Below are positions 24,371 through 32,878 of a stretch of 64,000 bases of DNA, one piece after another; within the stretch, counting starts at the first letter, position 1, and every line of letters begins with the position of its first letter. The DNA comes from an uncultured Lachnospiraceae bacterium (lineage in GTDB: Bacteria; Bacillota; Clostridia; Lachnospirales; Lachnospiraceae): the NCBI GenBank assembly GCA_948470335.1, contig CAOKOL010000007.1:1-64000 (forward strand), written 5' to 3'. Under the pieces are notes generated by a model that saw only the letters and a program-made list of their open reading frames with translations, ran no database searches and had not been told where the DNA came from. A program made the position numbers and the translations under genes.

Positions 24371-26275
24371 CTATATGATAACCACTTCACCGCAGCGTTT
24401 ATAACCGTAGCCGCCCAGTTCCTCCAGTTTCTCATGAAACTCCCCGCTTTTCAGGATTTCGATAAATGCCTGAACCACCGGCAGTTCCAGGAATTTCACC
24501 GGCACCGCAAAATCATATTCCTCCGGGCCGATTTCTATAAAATCCAGATTCATGGCTCTGGCCGCTGACAGGATGCCCATTCCCACATCCGCGCTGTCGC
24601 TCTCCACCGCAGCGGCCACTGCCATATGGGTGCCGGCCTCTCTCTCATATCCGTTGATTTCCTCCGGAGAGATTCCCAGCTTTTTCAGCCGGTAGTCCAG
24701 CAGGACACGGGTTCCGGCTCCCCTCTGCCGGTTCACATACCGTTTGCCGGGCAGGGATTCTATGCCGGTGATTCCGCAGGGGTTCCCTTTTTTTACCATA
24801 AGTCCCTGAATCCGCTCTACGCCTTTGATCAGCGCCATAGGCTCCCGGAACATGGATTTCAGATAAGAGAGATTGTAAACGCCATCTTCTTCGTTCAGCA
24901 GATGGGTGGGAGCCATATGACACTCGCCCCGTTTCAGGCTCATCAGCCCGGCCATACTGCCCACATGAGTGCTGGAAACAAATTTCCCCGCATAGTGGTT
25001 CGGCATCATATCGCCGATAATGTCCAGAATCAGATCGTGGCTTCCGATCAGAACGGCGGTATTCTCCACTTCCTTCAACGGCCGGTAGAGAGCAACTTCC
25101 ACCTCGTCTCCGGCTTCCACGCCCTCACTGTTCTGAGGGATGACGCACAGGCCGTCCGCCCGCACCAGCGACATGGCGGCGCCGGCGCCCCGGCTTAATG
25201 GCGCGGCAATAATCTTATCTCCTACCCGTCCCACCTTGACGCGGACATACTCCCTGTATTTCAGGCTGGATACCAGACGCCTGGAGATTCTGGCTTTAAT
25301 AAATTCTTCCGGCTGTGCCGTCTCATTGCTCATATACTGGAGCACCGGCGTCACGAAATTCACGAATCCGATATAGGCGGACACCGGATACCCCGGCAGG
25401 CCGATCACCGGTTTTCCGTTTACAATGGCCAGAATCACCGGTTTTCCCGGTTTGACGGCCACGCCATGAATCAGCACCTCTCCCAGTTCTCTTAACACAT
25501 GAACCGTATAGTCCTTTGTCCCGGCGCTGGTTCCCGCATTGATCAGCACCATATCATAGTTTTCGCAGGCTTCCTTCATGGCCTCCCGGATCACGTCAGG
25601 ATCGTCTGCCAGAATGGAAAAGCGGTGCGGATTTCCGCCCTCCACCTTTACCATATTTTCAAACATGCGGGAATTGGACTCAATGATATTTCCCTCTTTT
25701 ACATTGTCGTCGGTCAGCTCCACAATCTCAGAGCCTGTGGGATAGATTGCCACCTCCGGCTTTTTCACCACCTCGATTTCCCGGATTCCCGCCGATGTCA
25801 GCACGCCGATATCAATGGGACGGATCTTGTGGCGGCCCGGCAGAATCATCTCCCCGGTCACAATGTCTTCGCCGATGGGACGGATATGCTGCCAGGGCGC
25901 GGCGGCAGCCGTAATCTGCAGCCTTCCCTCTCCCAGTTCCATGGCATCCTCCGCCATAATCACCGCGTTATAAGGCTCTCTGATAGGATTTCCCGTGTTA
26001 ATTACCAGGTAATCCTCTGGTTCCAGCACCTTCGGACTTGCTTCGGAAGCCCCTGCCGTATTCTCCGCCACCACCGCGATTCCGTCCATGGCCGCCGAAT
26101 TGAACAGCGGCGAACAGCATCTGGCATATACGGCCTGGCTGGTGATCCGGTCCAGCGCGTCCAGCACGGATATGGTCTCATACCGGACCGAAACCCTTTT
26201 CCGGACCGCCTCCATAAATTGTTCCAGCGCGTCGTCCACCGGCGTATTTTTCAGGTACAGATTTCGCTTTGCCAT
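24371..26275 (-). CDS. MoeA fused to a periplasmic-binding-protein-like domain (copy 2)
   Basis: A 634-residue paralogue of the downstream gene with the same two-part design. The MoeA part has YPTGSEIVEL, INAGTSAGTKDYTV, KPGKPVILA and GLPGYPVSAY. The C-terminal PBP-like part has SSTHVGSMAGLMSLKRGECHM split at the same points, and NRQRGAGTRVLLDY. The two copies are clearly diverged, which would fit different metal preference (Mo versus W); this is inference only. ATG 26275 follows a G-rich site. It lies between canonical moeA and the other fusion. Confidence 0.87.
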   Translation of the reverse strand: MAKRNLYLKNTPVDDALEQFMEAVRKRVSVRYETISVLDALDRITSQAVYARCCSPLFNSAAMDGIAVVAENTAGASEASPKVLEPEDYLVINTGNPIREPYNAVIMAEDAMELGEGRLQITAAAAPWQHIRPIGEDIVTGEMILPGRHKIRPIDIGVLTSAGIREIEVVKKPEVAIYPTGSEIVELTDDNVKEGNIIESNSRMFENMVKVEGGNPHRFSILADDPDVIREAMKEACENYDMVLINAGTSAGTKDYTVHVLRELGEVLIHGVAVKPGKPVILAIVNGKPVIGLPGYPVSAYIGFVNFVTPVLQYMSNETAQPEEFIKARISRRLVSSLKYREYVRVKVGRVGDKIIAAPLSRGAGAAMSLVRADGLCVIPQNSEGVEAGDEVEVALYRPLKEVENTAVLIGSHDLILDIIGDMMPNHYAGKFVSSTHVGSMAGLMSLKRGECHMAPTHLLNEEDGVYNLSYLKSMFREPMALIKGVERIQGLMVKKGNPCGITGIESLPGKRYVNRQRGAGTRVLLDYRLKKLGISPEEINGYEREAGTHMAVAAAVESDSADVGMGILSAARAMNLDFIEIGPEEYDFAVPVKFLELPVVQAFIEILKSGEFHEKLEELGGYGYKRCGEVVII

Positions 26276-26339
26276 CTTCTAACCCCCATCTCTTGTTTTT
26301 TATCATATGGTCTATCGTTCCGGAAGCTTATCCGACACT

Positions 26340-27575
26340 TTACCGCTCAAACAGATAGACCTTTACCGTTTCTCCAGCCTTGATGCCTTCCTGATTATGG
26401 TCCAGCAGAAAATATCCGTCGGCCTTTACCAGAATGGACCAGTTTCCCGAACGGCCCAAAACCGGCTCCGCCTCCGGTCCGGACTCTCCGGGGCGCAGAA
26501 TCACCGGCATACAGGTACCCCGCCCAGGCGCGGAAGCGATATTATACATGGTTTTCGCCTCCACATAAGGCTGGTACCGCTGCCCTCTGTGAATCCTGAG
26601 CGTTCTGGCCACCAGTAGCTCAAATACAATGGATGCCGCCGAAGGATGTCCCGGAAGACCCACCAGAACGGTACTGGTTGTCCTGTCCCATCCCAGTATG
26701 GTCGGTTTTCCCGGTTTTAACGCAAGGCCGTGGGTGCAGACACCGCCGCCGCTTACCTTGTCAAACAGACGGGCCGTCATGTCTTTTTTGCCCTGGGAGC
26801 TTCCCCCTGACAAAAACACAAAGTCGCAGCATTCCATGGCCTGCCGGATTCCCGCTTCCAGCGCGGCCTCGTCATCTGGATAAAAAGCCGTGGAGACTAC
26901 CTCCATCCCGGCCCGCTCTGCCTGAGCTTTTATAGAATAGGAATTGCTCTCTCTGATCTGTCCCGCTTCCGGCTTATGGTCCACCGGCACCAGCTCGTCC
27001 CCTGTGGAAATAATCGCCGTCCGGAAAGGTTCCTCCACCTCCACCGTTCCCACGCCCAACGCCGCCAGCGCCGCGATTTCCTGGGGCCGCAGCACTGTAC
27101 CGGCTTTCAGCACCGTGGTTCCTTCTTTCATGTCATCTCCCCGGTACACGATATCCCGGCCCACGGCCACCGGCTGGCAGACGGCGACCATGCCGTCCTC
27201 CAAAGCCTCACAGTATTCCACCATAACCATGGCGTCCGCCCCCTCCGGAATCATTCCCCCGGTGGGCACATAGGCACACTGGCCGCTTTTCAGCTTCACG
27301 GATGCCGCCCGGCCCATGGAGACTTCCTCCGCCACCTTCAAAAATGTGGGGATACTCTCGGACGCGCCGTAGGTATCGGCGGCCACCACCGCATACCCGT
27401 CCACCGTAGAGCGATGAAAAAGAGGCACATCCTCCGGAGCCGGAATGTCCGCTGCCAGCCGGGTATACGCCCCTTCCCGCAAAGAAACTTTTTTTGTCCT
27501 GACCGGAATCTGCCGGATAAAGCCGTACAGCTTTTTCTGCGCTTCATCCATCAGATCCACCTGTAATAATTCCAT
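26340..27575 (-). CDS. moeA: Molybdopterin molybdenumtransferase
   Basis: A 411-residue canonical MoeA of normal length. Motifs: RSTVDGYAVVAADTYGAS in domain I, IPEGADAMVMVE, ISTGDELVPVDHKP in the MogA-like domain, FLSGGSSQGKKDMT, KPGKPTILGWD and GLPGHPSAAS. MoeA uses the adenylylated pterin made by MogA to insert the metal. It is the third MoeA-type gene in a row and first of the minus-strand moeA group, divergent from a TetR-family regulator. Confidence 0.93.
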   Translation of the reverse strand: MELLQVDLMDEAQKKLYGFIRQIPVRTKKVSLREGAYTRLAADIPAPEDVPLFHRSTVDGYAVVAADTYGASESIPTFLKVAEEVSMGRAASVKLKSGQCAYVPTGGMIPEGADAMVMVEYCEALEDGMVAVCQPVAVGRDIVYRGDDMKEGTTVLKAGTVLRPQEIAALAALGVGTVEVEEPFRTAIISTGDELVPVDHKPEAGQIRESNSYSIKAQAERAGMEVVSTAFYPDDEAALEAGIRQAMECCDFVFLSGGSSQGKKDMTARLFDKVSGGGVCTHGLALKPGKPTILGWDRTTSTVLVGLPGHPSAASIVFELLVARTLRIHRGQRYQPYVEAKTMYNIASAPGRGTCMPVILRPGESGPEAEPVLGRSGNWSILVKADGYFLLDHNQEGIKAGETVKVYLFER

Positions 27576-27675
27576 AAATTTTTCCTTTCTAACCGGGTAA
27601 CTGATTTTCCGTTTTATTTATTATTAAGACAGGTTTTCCCTTCCCATTTTCTTAGCTTTATGATATGATTTATCT

Positions 27676-28311
27676 ATGAATACAAAATACACAAAAACCC
27701 ACGCCAAGATTATCGACTGCGGCATCCGGCTGCTTTTTTCCGAAGCCTTTGATAAAGTTTCCATCAAAAACATCTGCGAAGCAGCCAGTATCTCACGTCC
27801 CACCTTCTATCTGCATTTCCGGTCAAAGGAACATCTGGTGGCGGAATATTACAGCGCAGCCTACTTTTTTTCCGAAAAAATGAAACAGTGGATTATTTCC
27901 ATGGAAAATCCCTGGACAGCCATCATACGTATGCAGATTCTGTATATCCGCTATACCTGCAATACCGACCATGTGGTGCTGATCGGAAAATATCTGTCCT
28001 ATCAACTGACCGAGGATTCCCGGAACAATCTCACCGACCTTCACGGCAGTTTTGAGGACACGCTGATCGATCTGATCCGTGAAGCCCAGAAGACCAGGAT
28101 CATCCTCAACAGCTCCGATGCCCACTATCTGAGCAAGGCAATTTTTATGCTGCACACAGGCAATCTGTTTCACTGGTGCGCGAAAGGCGGGCGGTTCGAC
28201 CGCTACACGGACTTTTTCTGGACGCTGGAAGCCATCCTGTCTGTCCGGGACAGCTGCCGGGGACTGTGGAAGATGGAGGAAAATTACATACTGCCTCCTC
28301 TGACGCCGTAA
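27676..28311 (+). CDS. TetR/AcrR-family transcriptional regulator
   Basis: A 211-residue regulator. The N-terminal helix-turn-helix shows KIIDCGIRLLFSEAFDKVSIK and ICEAASISRPTFYLHFRSKEHL, the standard TetR DNA-binding pattern. The C-terminal ligand domain is not assignable. It is divergent from the moeA cluster with a 100-base gap, so it may control moeA or itself (inference). No ribosome-binding site is seen before ATG 27676, and a TATGAT box lies only 8 bases upstream, so the transcript could be leaderless. Confidence 0.85.
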   Translation: MNTKYTKTHAKIIDCGIRLLFSEAFDKVSIKNICEAASISRPTFYLHFRSKEHLVAEYYSAAYFFSEKMKQWIISMENPWTAIIRMQILYIRYTCNTDHVVLIGKYLSYQLTEDSRNNLTDLHGSFEDTLIDLIREAQKTRIILNSSDAHYLSKAIFMLHTGNLFHWCAKGGRFDRYTDFFWTLEAILSVRDSCRGLWKMEENYILPPLTP

Positions 28312-28354
28312 GCCCGCAGACCTGTCCTGCCAGCCTTTTTTCTGTCCTTCTCCG

Positions 28355-29596
28355 CTACAGAATATTCGTTCCCATCCACGGAAGCAGTGCTTCCGGTACG
28401 GCAATGCTGCCGTCCGCTCTCTGGTTCTGCTCTATGATCGCGGCAAACAGACGGCTGGTAGCCAGCCCCGAACCGTTTAGCGTATGGACATGGTGAATCC
28501 GGCCGAAATCGTCCTTATACCGGGTATTGGTCCGCCTGGCCTGGTACGCTCTGGCATTGGACACGGAACTGACCTCCATATAAACCTGCTCCGCCGGAAG
28601 CCATACCTGAATATCATAGGTTCTGGCCATTCCGAAGCCGCACTCGGCGGCCGCCAGTTTTACGACCCTGTAATGCAGGTTCAGCCGCCGCATCAGATGT
28701 TCCGCCTGAGACAGAATCTGTTCAAACGCCGCGTCTGACTGTTCCTCCGCCGTAATCTGCACCAGTTCCACCTTGTTAAACTGATGCCCTCTTATCATTC
28801 CCCGTTCTTTCGGGCTTTTGCCGGTCTCTTTTCGGAAACAGGGCGTGTAGGCCGTGTATTTCAGCGGCAGCTCAGCCCCGTTCAGCATCTGATCCCTGTG
28901 CAGGTTCACCAGAATCGTCTCCGCTGTGGGAATCAGAAAAAGCCCTGAATCCTGAATCCGGAAAACCTCCTGAGAAAACTTCGGAAACTGTCCCGCTCCG
29001 AAACCGCAGGCTTCTCTTGCCACCGGCGGCAGCATCAGCATCTCATAGCCGGCCTGCCGGTTTTCCTCCAGACAAAAATTTAACAGCGCCCATTCCAGCC
29101 TGGCGCCGGCCCCTCTGTATATCCAGTAACCGCCGCCCATCAGGCTGCCCGCCGTCTCATAGTCAATCAGTCCGCAGCTTTTGCACAATTCCATATGTCC
29201 GGCCAAAGGAAAGGCAAAAACCGGTTTCTCTTTCCACTGATACAGAACCTCATCTGCCTCTCCCACATCATCATCCAGCAGATTGGGCAGACGCTGAAAA
29301 ATCATCTCCAGCTCTTGCCTTTTCTTTTCCAGAGAACCGGTCAGACTGTTCAGCCTTTCACCGAGAGCCCCGACGGACTCCAGCAGATCATCGGCATCCA
29401 GCCCCTGTTTTATTCGGCCGGCCACCTGCCTGGATAAGAGATTTTTCTCCTGCCGCAGCTCCTGGAGGGCCGTCTGCAAACGCAGCCTCTCCCTGTCCAG
29501 CGCAAGAACTTCCTCCACGGAACTCTCCGTACCACGTCTGTCGAAATTTTTCTGTACCTTTTCAGGGTGTTTTCTCAGCTCGCGAATATCCAGCAT
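28355..29596 (-). CDS. serS: Seryl-tRNA synthetase (probably a divergent paralogue)
   Basis: A 413-residue class II synthetase. The N-terminal coiled-coil tRNA arm covers residues ~30-100 (LALDRERLRLQTALQELRQEK). The catalytic core has LIPTAETILVNLHRD, motif 2 CFRKETGKSPKERGMIRGHQF, YDIQVWLPAEQVYMEVSSVSN and motif 3 NGSGLATSRLFAAIIEQNQ. It charges tRNA-Ser and, in selenoprotein users, tRNA-Sec. Several positions depart from the common SerRS pattern (GGGYWIYRGAGARLEW, EACGFGAGQFPKF, GHQFNKVEL), suggesting a second copy with a dedicated role. ATG 29596 has GAGGAT upstream; a longer frame to 29680 would begin upstream of the predicted -10 box. Confidence 0.88.
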   Translation of the reverse strand: MLDIRELRKHPEKVQKNFDRRGTESSVEEVLALDRERLRLQTALQELRQEKNLLSRQVAGRIKQGLDADDLLESVGALGERLNSLTGSLEKKRQELEMIFQRLPNLLDDDVGEADEVLYQWKEKPVFAFPLAGHMELCKSCGLIDYETAGSLMGGGYWIYRGAGARLEWALLNFCLEENRQAGYEMLMLPPVAREACGFGAGQFPKFSQEVFRIQDSGLFLIPTAETILVNLHRDQMLNGAELPLKYTAYTPCFRKETGKSPKERGMIRGHQFNKVELVQITAEEQSDAAFEQILSQAEHLMRRLNLHYRVVKLAAAECGFGMARTYDIQVWLPAEQVYMEVSSVSNARAYQARRTNTRYKDDFGRIHHVHTLNGSGLATSRLFAAIIEQNQRADGSIAVPEALLPWMGTNIL

Positions 29597-29672
29597 GACC
29601 ATCCTCGCCCGAACTTCCGTTCGTATCGTCCGGACCAATTTCTTTTTATGTTCCTCAATATATCCACTAGAT

Positions 29673-29701
29673 TCTAACACAGATATACGTTTTTTACAAC
29701 A
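29673..29701 (-). promoter_or_regulatory. Promoter of serS
   Basis: On the minus strand TTGTAA and TAGAAT are separated by 17 bases, about 75 bases before the serS ATG. Confidence 0.6.
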
Positions 29702-29847
29702 CTAAGATTGAGACAGCGGAAAACACTGGCAGATTGCACAAATTCCTTTCCATCATCATTCATAAAAAATCGCCTCAGGATATCCGAAATCATAAGCATC
29801 TCTGCCAACACAGACCGCTTTTCCCATGAATGGCCCCATAATCTCCA

Positions 29848-29877
29848 TTGACATTCTTTCTCCCTATCATGTATAAT
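29848..29877 (+). promoter_or_regulatory. Promoter of moaC
   Basis: Consensus TTGACA at 29848-29853 and TATAAT at 29872-29877 with an 18-base spacer, 35 bases before the moaC start. Confidence 0.8.
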
Positions 29878-29912
29878 CGGTGACAGATCACAGGAGAAAC
29901 AAGGAGCGGAAT

Positions 29913-30410
29913 ATGGCAGATTTTACACATTTTAATCAATTCGGGGAAGCCGTTATGGTGGACGTGGGCGACAAAAAAGAGACTGCAAGGGAAGCCGTCG
30001 CAGAAGGACGGATCACGATGAGCAGCGAATGTTTTCAGAAGGTACTGGAAGGAACGATGAAAAAAGGAGACGTTCTGGGCGTGGCCAGAATCGCCGGCAT
30101 TATGGGTGCGAAAAAAACCTCCGAACTGATTCCCCTCTGCCATATTCTGAATCTGACAAACGTAGAAATCCGTTTTGAACCTGACGAACCGGCCTGCGCT
30201 TTCAATGCCGTCTGCACGGTGCGGACGGTGGGAAAAACAGGGGTGGAGATGGAAGCGCTTACCGGTGTAAACATAGCGCTTCTGACCATTTATGATATGT
30301 GCAAGGCCGTGGACAAAACCATGGAAATGAGCGAGATTCACCTGTGCAGAAAAAGCGGCGGCAAAAGCGGGGATTTCCTCCGCCCGAACGACTCTCAGGA
30401 CAGGCCGTAG
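29913..30410 (+). CDS. moaC: Cyclic pyranopterin monophosphate synthase
   Basis: A 165-residue MoaC of standard length, acting after MoaA to form cPMP. Landmarks: [18 protein letters not shown] near the N-terminus, [22 protein letters not shown] (conserved Lys and His region), [26 protein letters not shown] split across residues ~115-140. ATG 29913 has AAGGAG 7 bases upstream. It is followed after 29 bases by a ModE-type regulator on the same transcript. Confidence 0.94.
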   Translation: MADFTHFNQFGEAVMVDVGDKKETAREAVAEGRITMSSECFQKVLEGTMKKGDVLGVARIAGIMGAKKTSELIPLCHILNLTNVEIRFEPDEPACAFNAVCTVRTVGKTGVEMEALTGVNIALLTIYDMCKAVDKTMEMSEIHLCRKSGGKSGDFLRPNDSQDRP

Positions 30411-30439
30411 AGATGGCCGCAACGACAGAAGGAGACAGC

Positions 30440-30784
30440 ATGGCAAACATTCATTGCAAAACCAAAGTAATTTTATCCGGAGAAAATGATTTTTTCGGCC
30501 CGGGCATTTTCTATCTGCTGAAATGCATCGACGAAACCGGCTCCATTCAGAAAGCGGCGACAAAAATGGAAATGTCCTATTCCAAATGCTGCAAATTAAT
30601 CAATAAGGCGGAGCGGGAGACCGGTTTTCCTTTCCTGAACCGGAGCAACGGCGGCAAAACCGGCGGCAGTTCCACGCTCACCGACGAGGGAAGGCTGTTT
30701 ATCAAACGATACGCCTCCATGATCGAAGAAGTGGAACAGGCCGGGCAGCGTATTTTTGACGTTTATTTTCACGACGTTCAGTAA
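30440..30784 (+). CDS. ModE-type winged-helix regulator, DNA-binding domain only
   Basis: A 114-residue protein that matches the N-terminal DNA-binding domain of ModE (LysR-like wHTH): LLKCIDETGSIQKAATKMEMSYSKCCKLINKAERETGFPFLNR, split into helix-turn-helix and wing, then GGKTGGSSTLTDEG. The C-terminal molybdate-binding MOP domains are missing, so metal sensing would need a partner or be lost. It most likely regulates Mo/W or moa genes (inference). ATG 30440 has GGAG 6 bases upstream. An intrinsic terminator follows. Confidence 0.85.
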   Translation: MANIHCKTKVILSGENDFFGPGIFYLLKCIDETGSIQKAATKMEMSYSKCCKLINKAERETGFPFLNRSNGGKTGGSSTLTDEGRLFIKRYASMIEEVEQAGQRIFDVYFHDVQ

Positions 30785-30813
30785 CTGCGGAAAGCAAACT
30801 CTCCGCATCGGAA

Positions 30814-30873
30814 TCCGGCAAATATAAAATTCGGCAAAACAAGTCTTCTCTGACACATTTTGCCGGATTTTTT
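30814..30873 (+). terminator. Intrinsic terminator after the moaC-modE unit
   Basis: TCCGGCAAA at 30814-30822 can pair with TTTGCCGGA at 30859-30867, followed by six T. A nearer TCGGCAAAA at 30831 offers an alternative stem with the same 3' arm. Confidence 0.7.
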
Positions 30874-30891
30874 CATTTGCGTTCCGGTTCC

Positions 30892-31827
30892 TCACCCGTT
30901 TCCGCACTCTCCGTCCGTTCCCCGCAAAATGCCCAGTCCATGTTCCAGAGAAGGCAGAATATATTCCAGACTTTCCTTTACTGCCTTCGGGCTTCCCGGC
31001 AGATTGATAATCAGCGTTTTTTTGCGGATTCCCGATGTGGCACGGCTCAGCATGGCCCGCTTTGTGATGGTCATGGAATACTGGCGGATGGCTTCGGCAA
31101 TGCCTGTGGCCATCCTGTCACAGACAGAGACGGTGGCCTCCGGTGTCACGTCCCGCTCTGAAAATCCGGTGCCGCCCGTGGTAAACACCACGTTTACCTG
31201 CCGCTGGTCCGCCAGACGGCACAGTTCATGCTGAAGCTTTTCCTTCCCGTCGGGCAAAAGCAGCATTTCCACCACGTCAAAGCCGGCCGGCTCCAGCATT
31301 TCTTTTATGGCGGGACCGCTTTTATCCTCCCGCTCCCCGGCATAGCCTTTATCACTCAGCGTAACCACCGCCGCCGTAAAGGGCCGGTCCGGCAATGGCT
31401 CCGTCATGGTAATCTCATCTCCCTTTTTGATGATGCCGCCCTTTAACACCTTTGTGAAAACACCTTCCCTGGGCATAATGCAGTCTCCCACCGCTTTATA
31501 AATGGCGCAGTGGCTGTGACACTCTTTTCCGATCTGGGTCAGCTCCAGCACCGCTTCTCCGATCTGAAATCTGGTTCCCACCGGCAGCGTACGCAGATCA
31601 AAGCCTTCCACAACCAGATTTTCGCCGAAATCTCCGAATTCCACCTGTGCGCCCCGTTCCCGGAATGCCTCGATTTTTTCATAGGACAGCAGACTCACCT
31701 GTCTGTGCCAGTTGGCCGCATGGGCATCATTCACAATGCCCCAGTCCACTTTAAGCTCTGCCGTCTCCACTTCCCGTTTCTGTGTTCCTTTTTTTTCGCT
31801 GATACAGATTGCAAGTATCTTTCCCAT
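30892..31827 (-). CDS. MOSC domain fused to MogA/MoaB molybdopterin adenylyltransferase
   Basis: A 311-residue fusion. Residues ~1-150 are a MOSC domain (DAHAANWHRQVSLLSYE, FGDFGENLVVEG, GKECHSHCAIYK with paired Cys). Residues ~158-311 are MogA/MoaB (VTLSDKGYAGEREDKSGPAI, VFTTGGTGFSERDVTPEAT, INLPGSPKAVKESL), which adenylylates molybdopterin before MoeA inserts metal. The fusion links sulfur or pterin handling to activation in one chain. ATG 31827 with AGGAGG upstream is chosen; the longer frame overlaps the neighbouring gene. It ends convergent with modE. Confidence 0.9.
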   Translation of the reverse strand: MGKILAICISEKKGTQKREVETAELKVDWGIVNDAHAANWHRQVSLLSYEKIEAFRERGAQVEFGDFGENLVVEGFDLRTLPVGTRFQIGEAVLELTQIGKECHSHCAIYKAVGDCIMPREGVFTKVLKGGIIKKGDEITMTEPLPDRPFTAAVVTLSDKGYAGEREDKSGPAIKEMLEPAGFDVVEMLLLPDGKEKLQHELCRLADQRQVNVVFTTGGTGFSERDVTPEATVSVCDRMATGIAEAIRQYSMTITKRAMLSRATSGIRKKTLIINLPGSPKAVKESLEYILPSLEHGLGILRGTDGECGNG

Positions 31828-31852
31828 TTCATCCTCCTGTTTTGGTTTTACC

Positions 31853-32326
31853 CTATCTGATTTCTTCGCCGCCGGCATTTTCTCCCATAAAGAAAACCGC
31901 GTTGGCCAGGGTGACAAATTTCCCTTTTATTTTCAGCTCATAAGATTTCCCGTCGTACCAGACGATCTTTGAACTGGCCGCCACTTCTGTTTCGCTTCCG
32001 TCGGATAAAAAATATCTGATGGAAATAACCGGTTCACTGTCAGCGCCGGCATCAAGGGTAAATGGCCTGTAGTTCAGAAAATTTACCAGCTTGACCGCCA
32101 GCTCCACCGGCTCGCCCTCGGTGTATTCTTTTGTTTCGCCCGGAAAATCCCTGCTTGTGACAATCACCTTTTCAATCCGGTCAGGCTTTGGAGCGTTAAA
32201 CAGCGGCACGCCCTTTGTGACAATATACTGAACGGTGGCGATTGCCGACACAATCAGTATGATTACGGCTGTCCGCAGAATCTGATTTTTTACCGGTTTC
32301 TTTTCCGGTATGTTTTCTTTTTCCAT
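31853..32326 (-). CDS. Hypothetical membrane-anchored protein
   Basis: A 157-residue protein of unrecognised family. One membrane helix at about residues 18-38 (TAVIILIVSAIATVQYIV) is followed by an extracellular beta-rich domain of about 115 residues. The outer part has KVIVTSRDFPGETKEYTEGEPVELAV, a pattern that recalls small secreted domains but gives no function. It lies 25 bases upstream of the MOSC-MogA fusion on the same strand, so the two are probably co-transcribed. Confidence 0.7.
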   Translation of the reverse strand: MEKENIPEKKPVKNQILRTAVIILIVSAIATVQYIVTKGVPLFNAPKPDRIEKVIVTSRDFPGETKEYTEGEPVELAVKLVNFLNYRPFTLDAGADSEPVISIRYFLSDGSETEVAASSKIVWYDGKSYELKIKGKFVTLANAVFFMGENAGGEEIR

Positions 32327-32368
32327 TTTCTAAAAATTTACTCTTGTCCTTTCTGATGTGAAACGCGG

Positions 32369-32391
32369 CATATGCATATGACGAGATTATA
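32369..32391 (-). promoter_or_regulatory. Promoter -10 with adjacent palindrome upstream of the membrane protein gene
   Basis: On the minus strand an extended -10 (TGTTATAAT) is at 32386-32394, followed at once by the 12-base palindrome CATATGCATATG (32369-32380). The position suggests an operator covering the transcription start. No clear -35 box is present, which would fit an activated or extended -10 promoter. Confidence 0.4.
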
Positions 32392-32567
32392 ACACACAAC
32401 ACTACCTGCCGCCAGATAAAATGACATTCTTTTTTCATGTCTTTTTTCACTGTTTTTCTTAGACAGAACATGCAAAAAAACGGATTAAATCTATGCAAAA
32501 TCAACACATTTACGTCCGTTATATTTTCTAAAATATAGCGTTTGCATAAATATTTTCTGAAAAACCA

Positions 32568-32596
32568 TTGCTTTTATGTCATTTTGCCTATATAAT
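32568..32596 (+). promoter_or_regulatory. Promoter of the formate channel gene
   Basis: TTGCTT at 32568-32573 and perfect TATAAT at 32591-32596 with a 17-base spacer. It gives a leader of about 275 bases before the start at 32879. Confidence 0.75.
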
Positions 32597-32601
32597 GCTT
32601 C

Positions 32602-32878
32602 TATAAATACATAACATTGATAGAAAAAACAGGGTTCCGAGTAAGACAGCTTTTATGTTCCGGCAGCTTCAAAATGACTAATGCGCAATACAAGATTCCC
32701 TTTAGAGAAAAATCTAGAATTATCTCCTGACGGCTGACCGGAAAAAGCTTTTTTACTATGAAACGCAGGTTCAGCCGGCCCCCCAGGGGACGGCTGAACA
32801 CATGGTTTCATGTAAATAGCAGCGCTTTGCAGAGCTGTTACATTTATATCATTTTTATATCAAGAAAGGGGAGATTTC
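32602..32878 (+). other. Structured 5' leader of the formate channel gene with alternative hairpins
   Basis: GTTCAGCCG (32769-32777) pairs perfectly with CGGCTGAAC (32791-32799), extended by ATGAAAC/GTTTCAT (32758-32764 and 32805-32811). The same 5' arm can instead pair with CGGCTGACC at 32731-32739. A further hairpin ATGTAA/TTACAT follows before the ribosome-binding site AAAGGGGAG. Mutually exclusive pairing is typical of riboswitches and attenuators, but no class is recognised. Confidence 0.45.

Noticed and set aside
32601..32801. 66-codon minus-strand frame in the formate-channel leader
   Set aside because: It lies within the structured leader, lacks a ribosome-binding site and shows no protein-like pattern.
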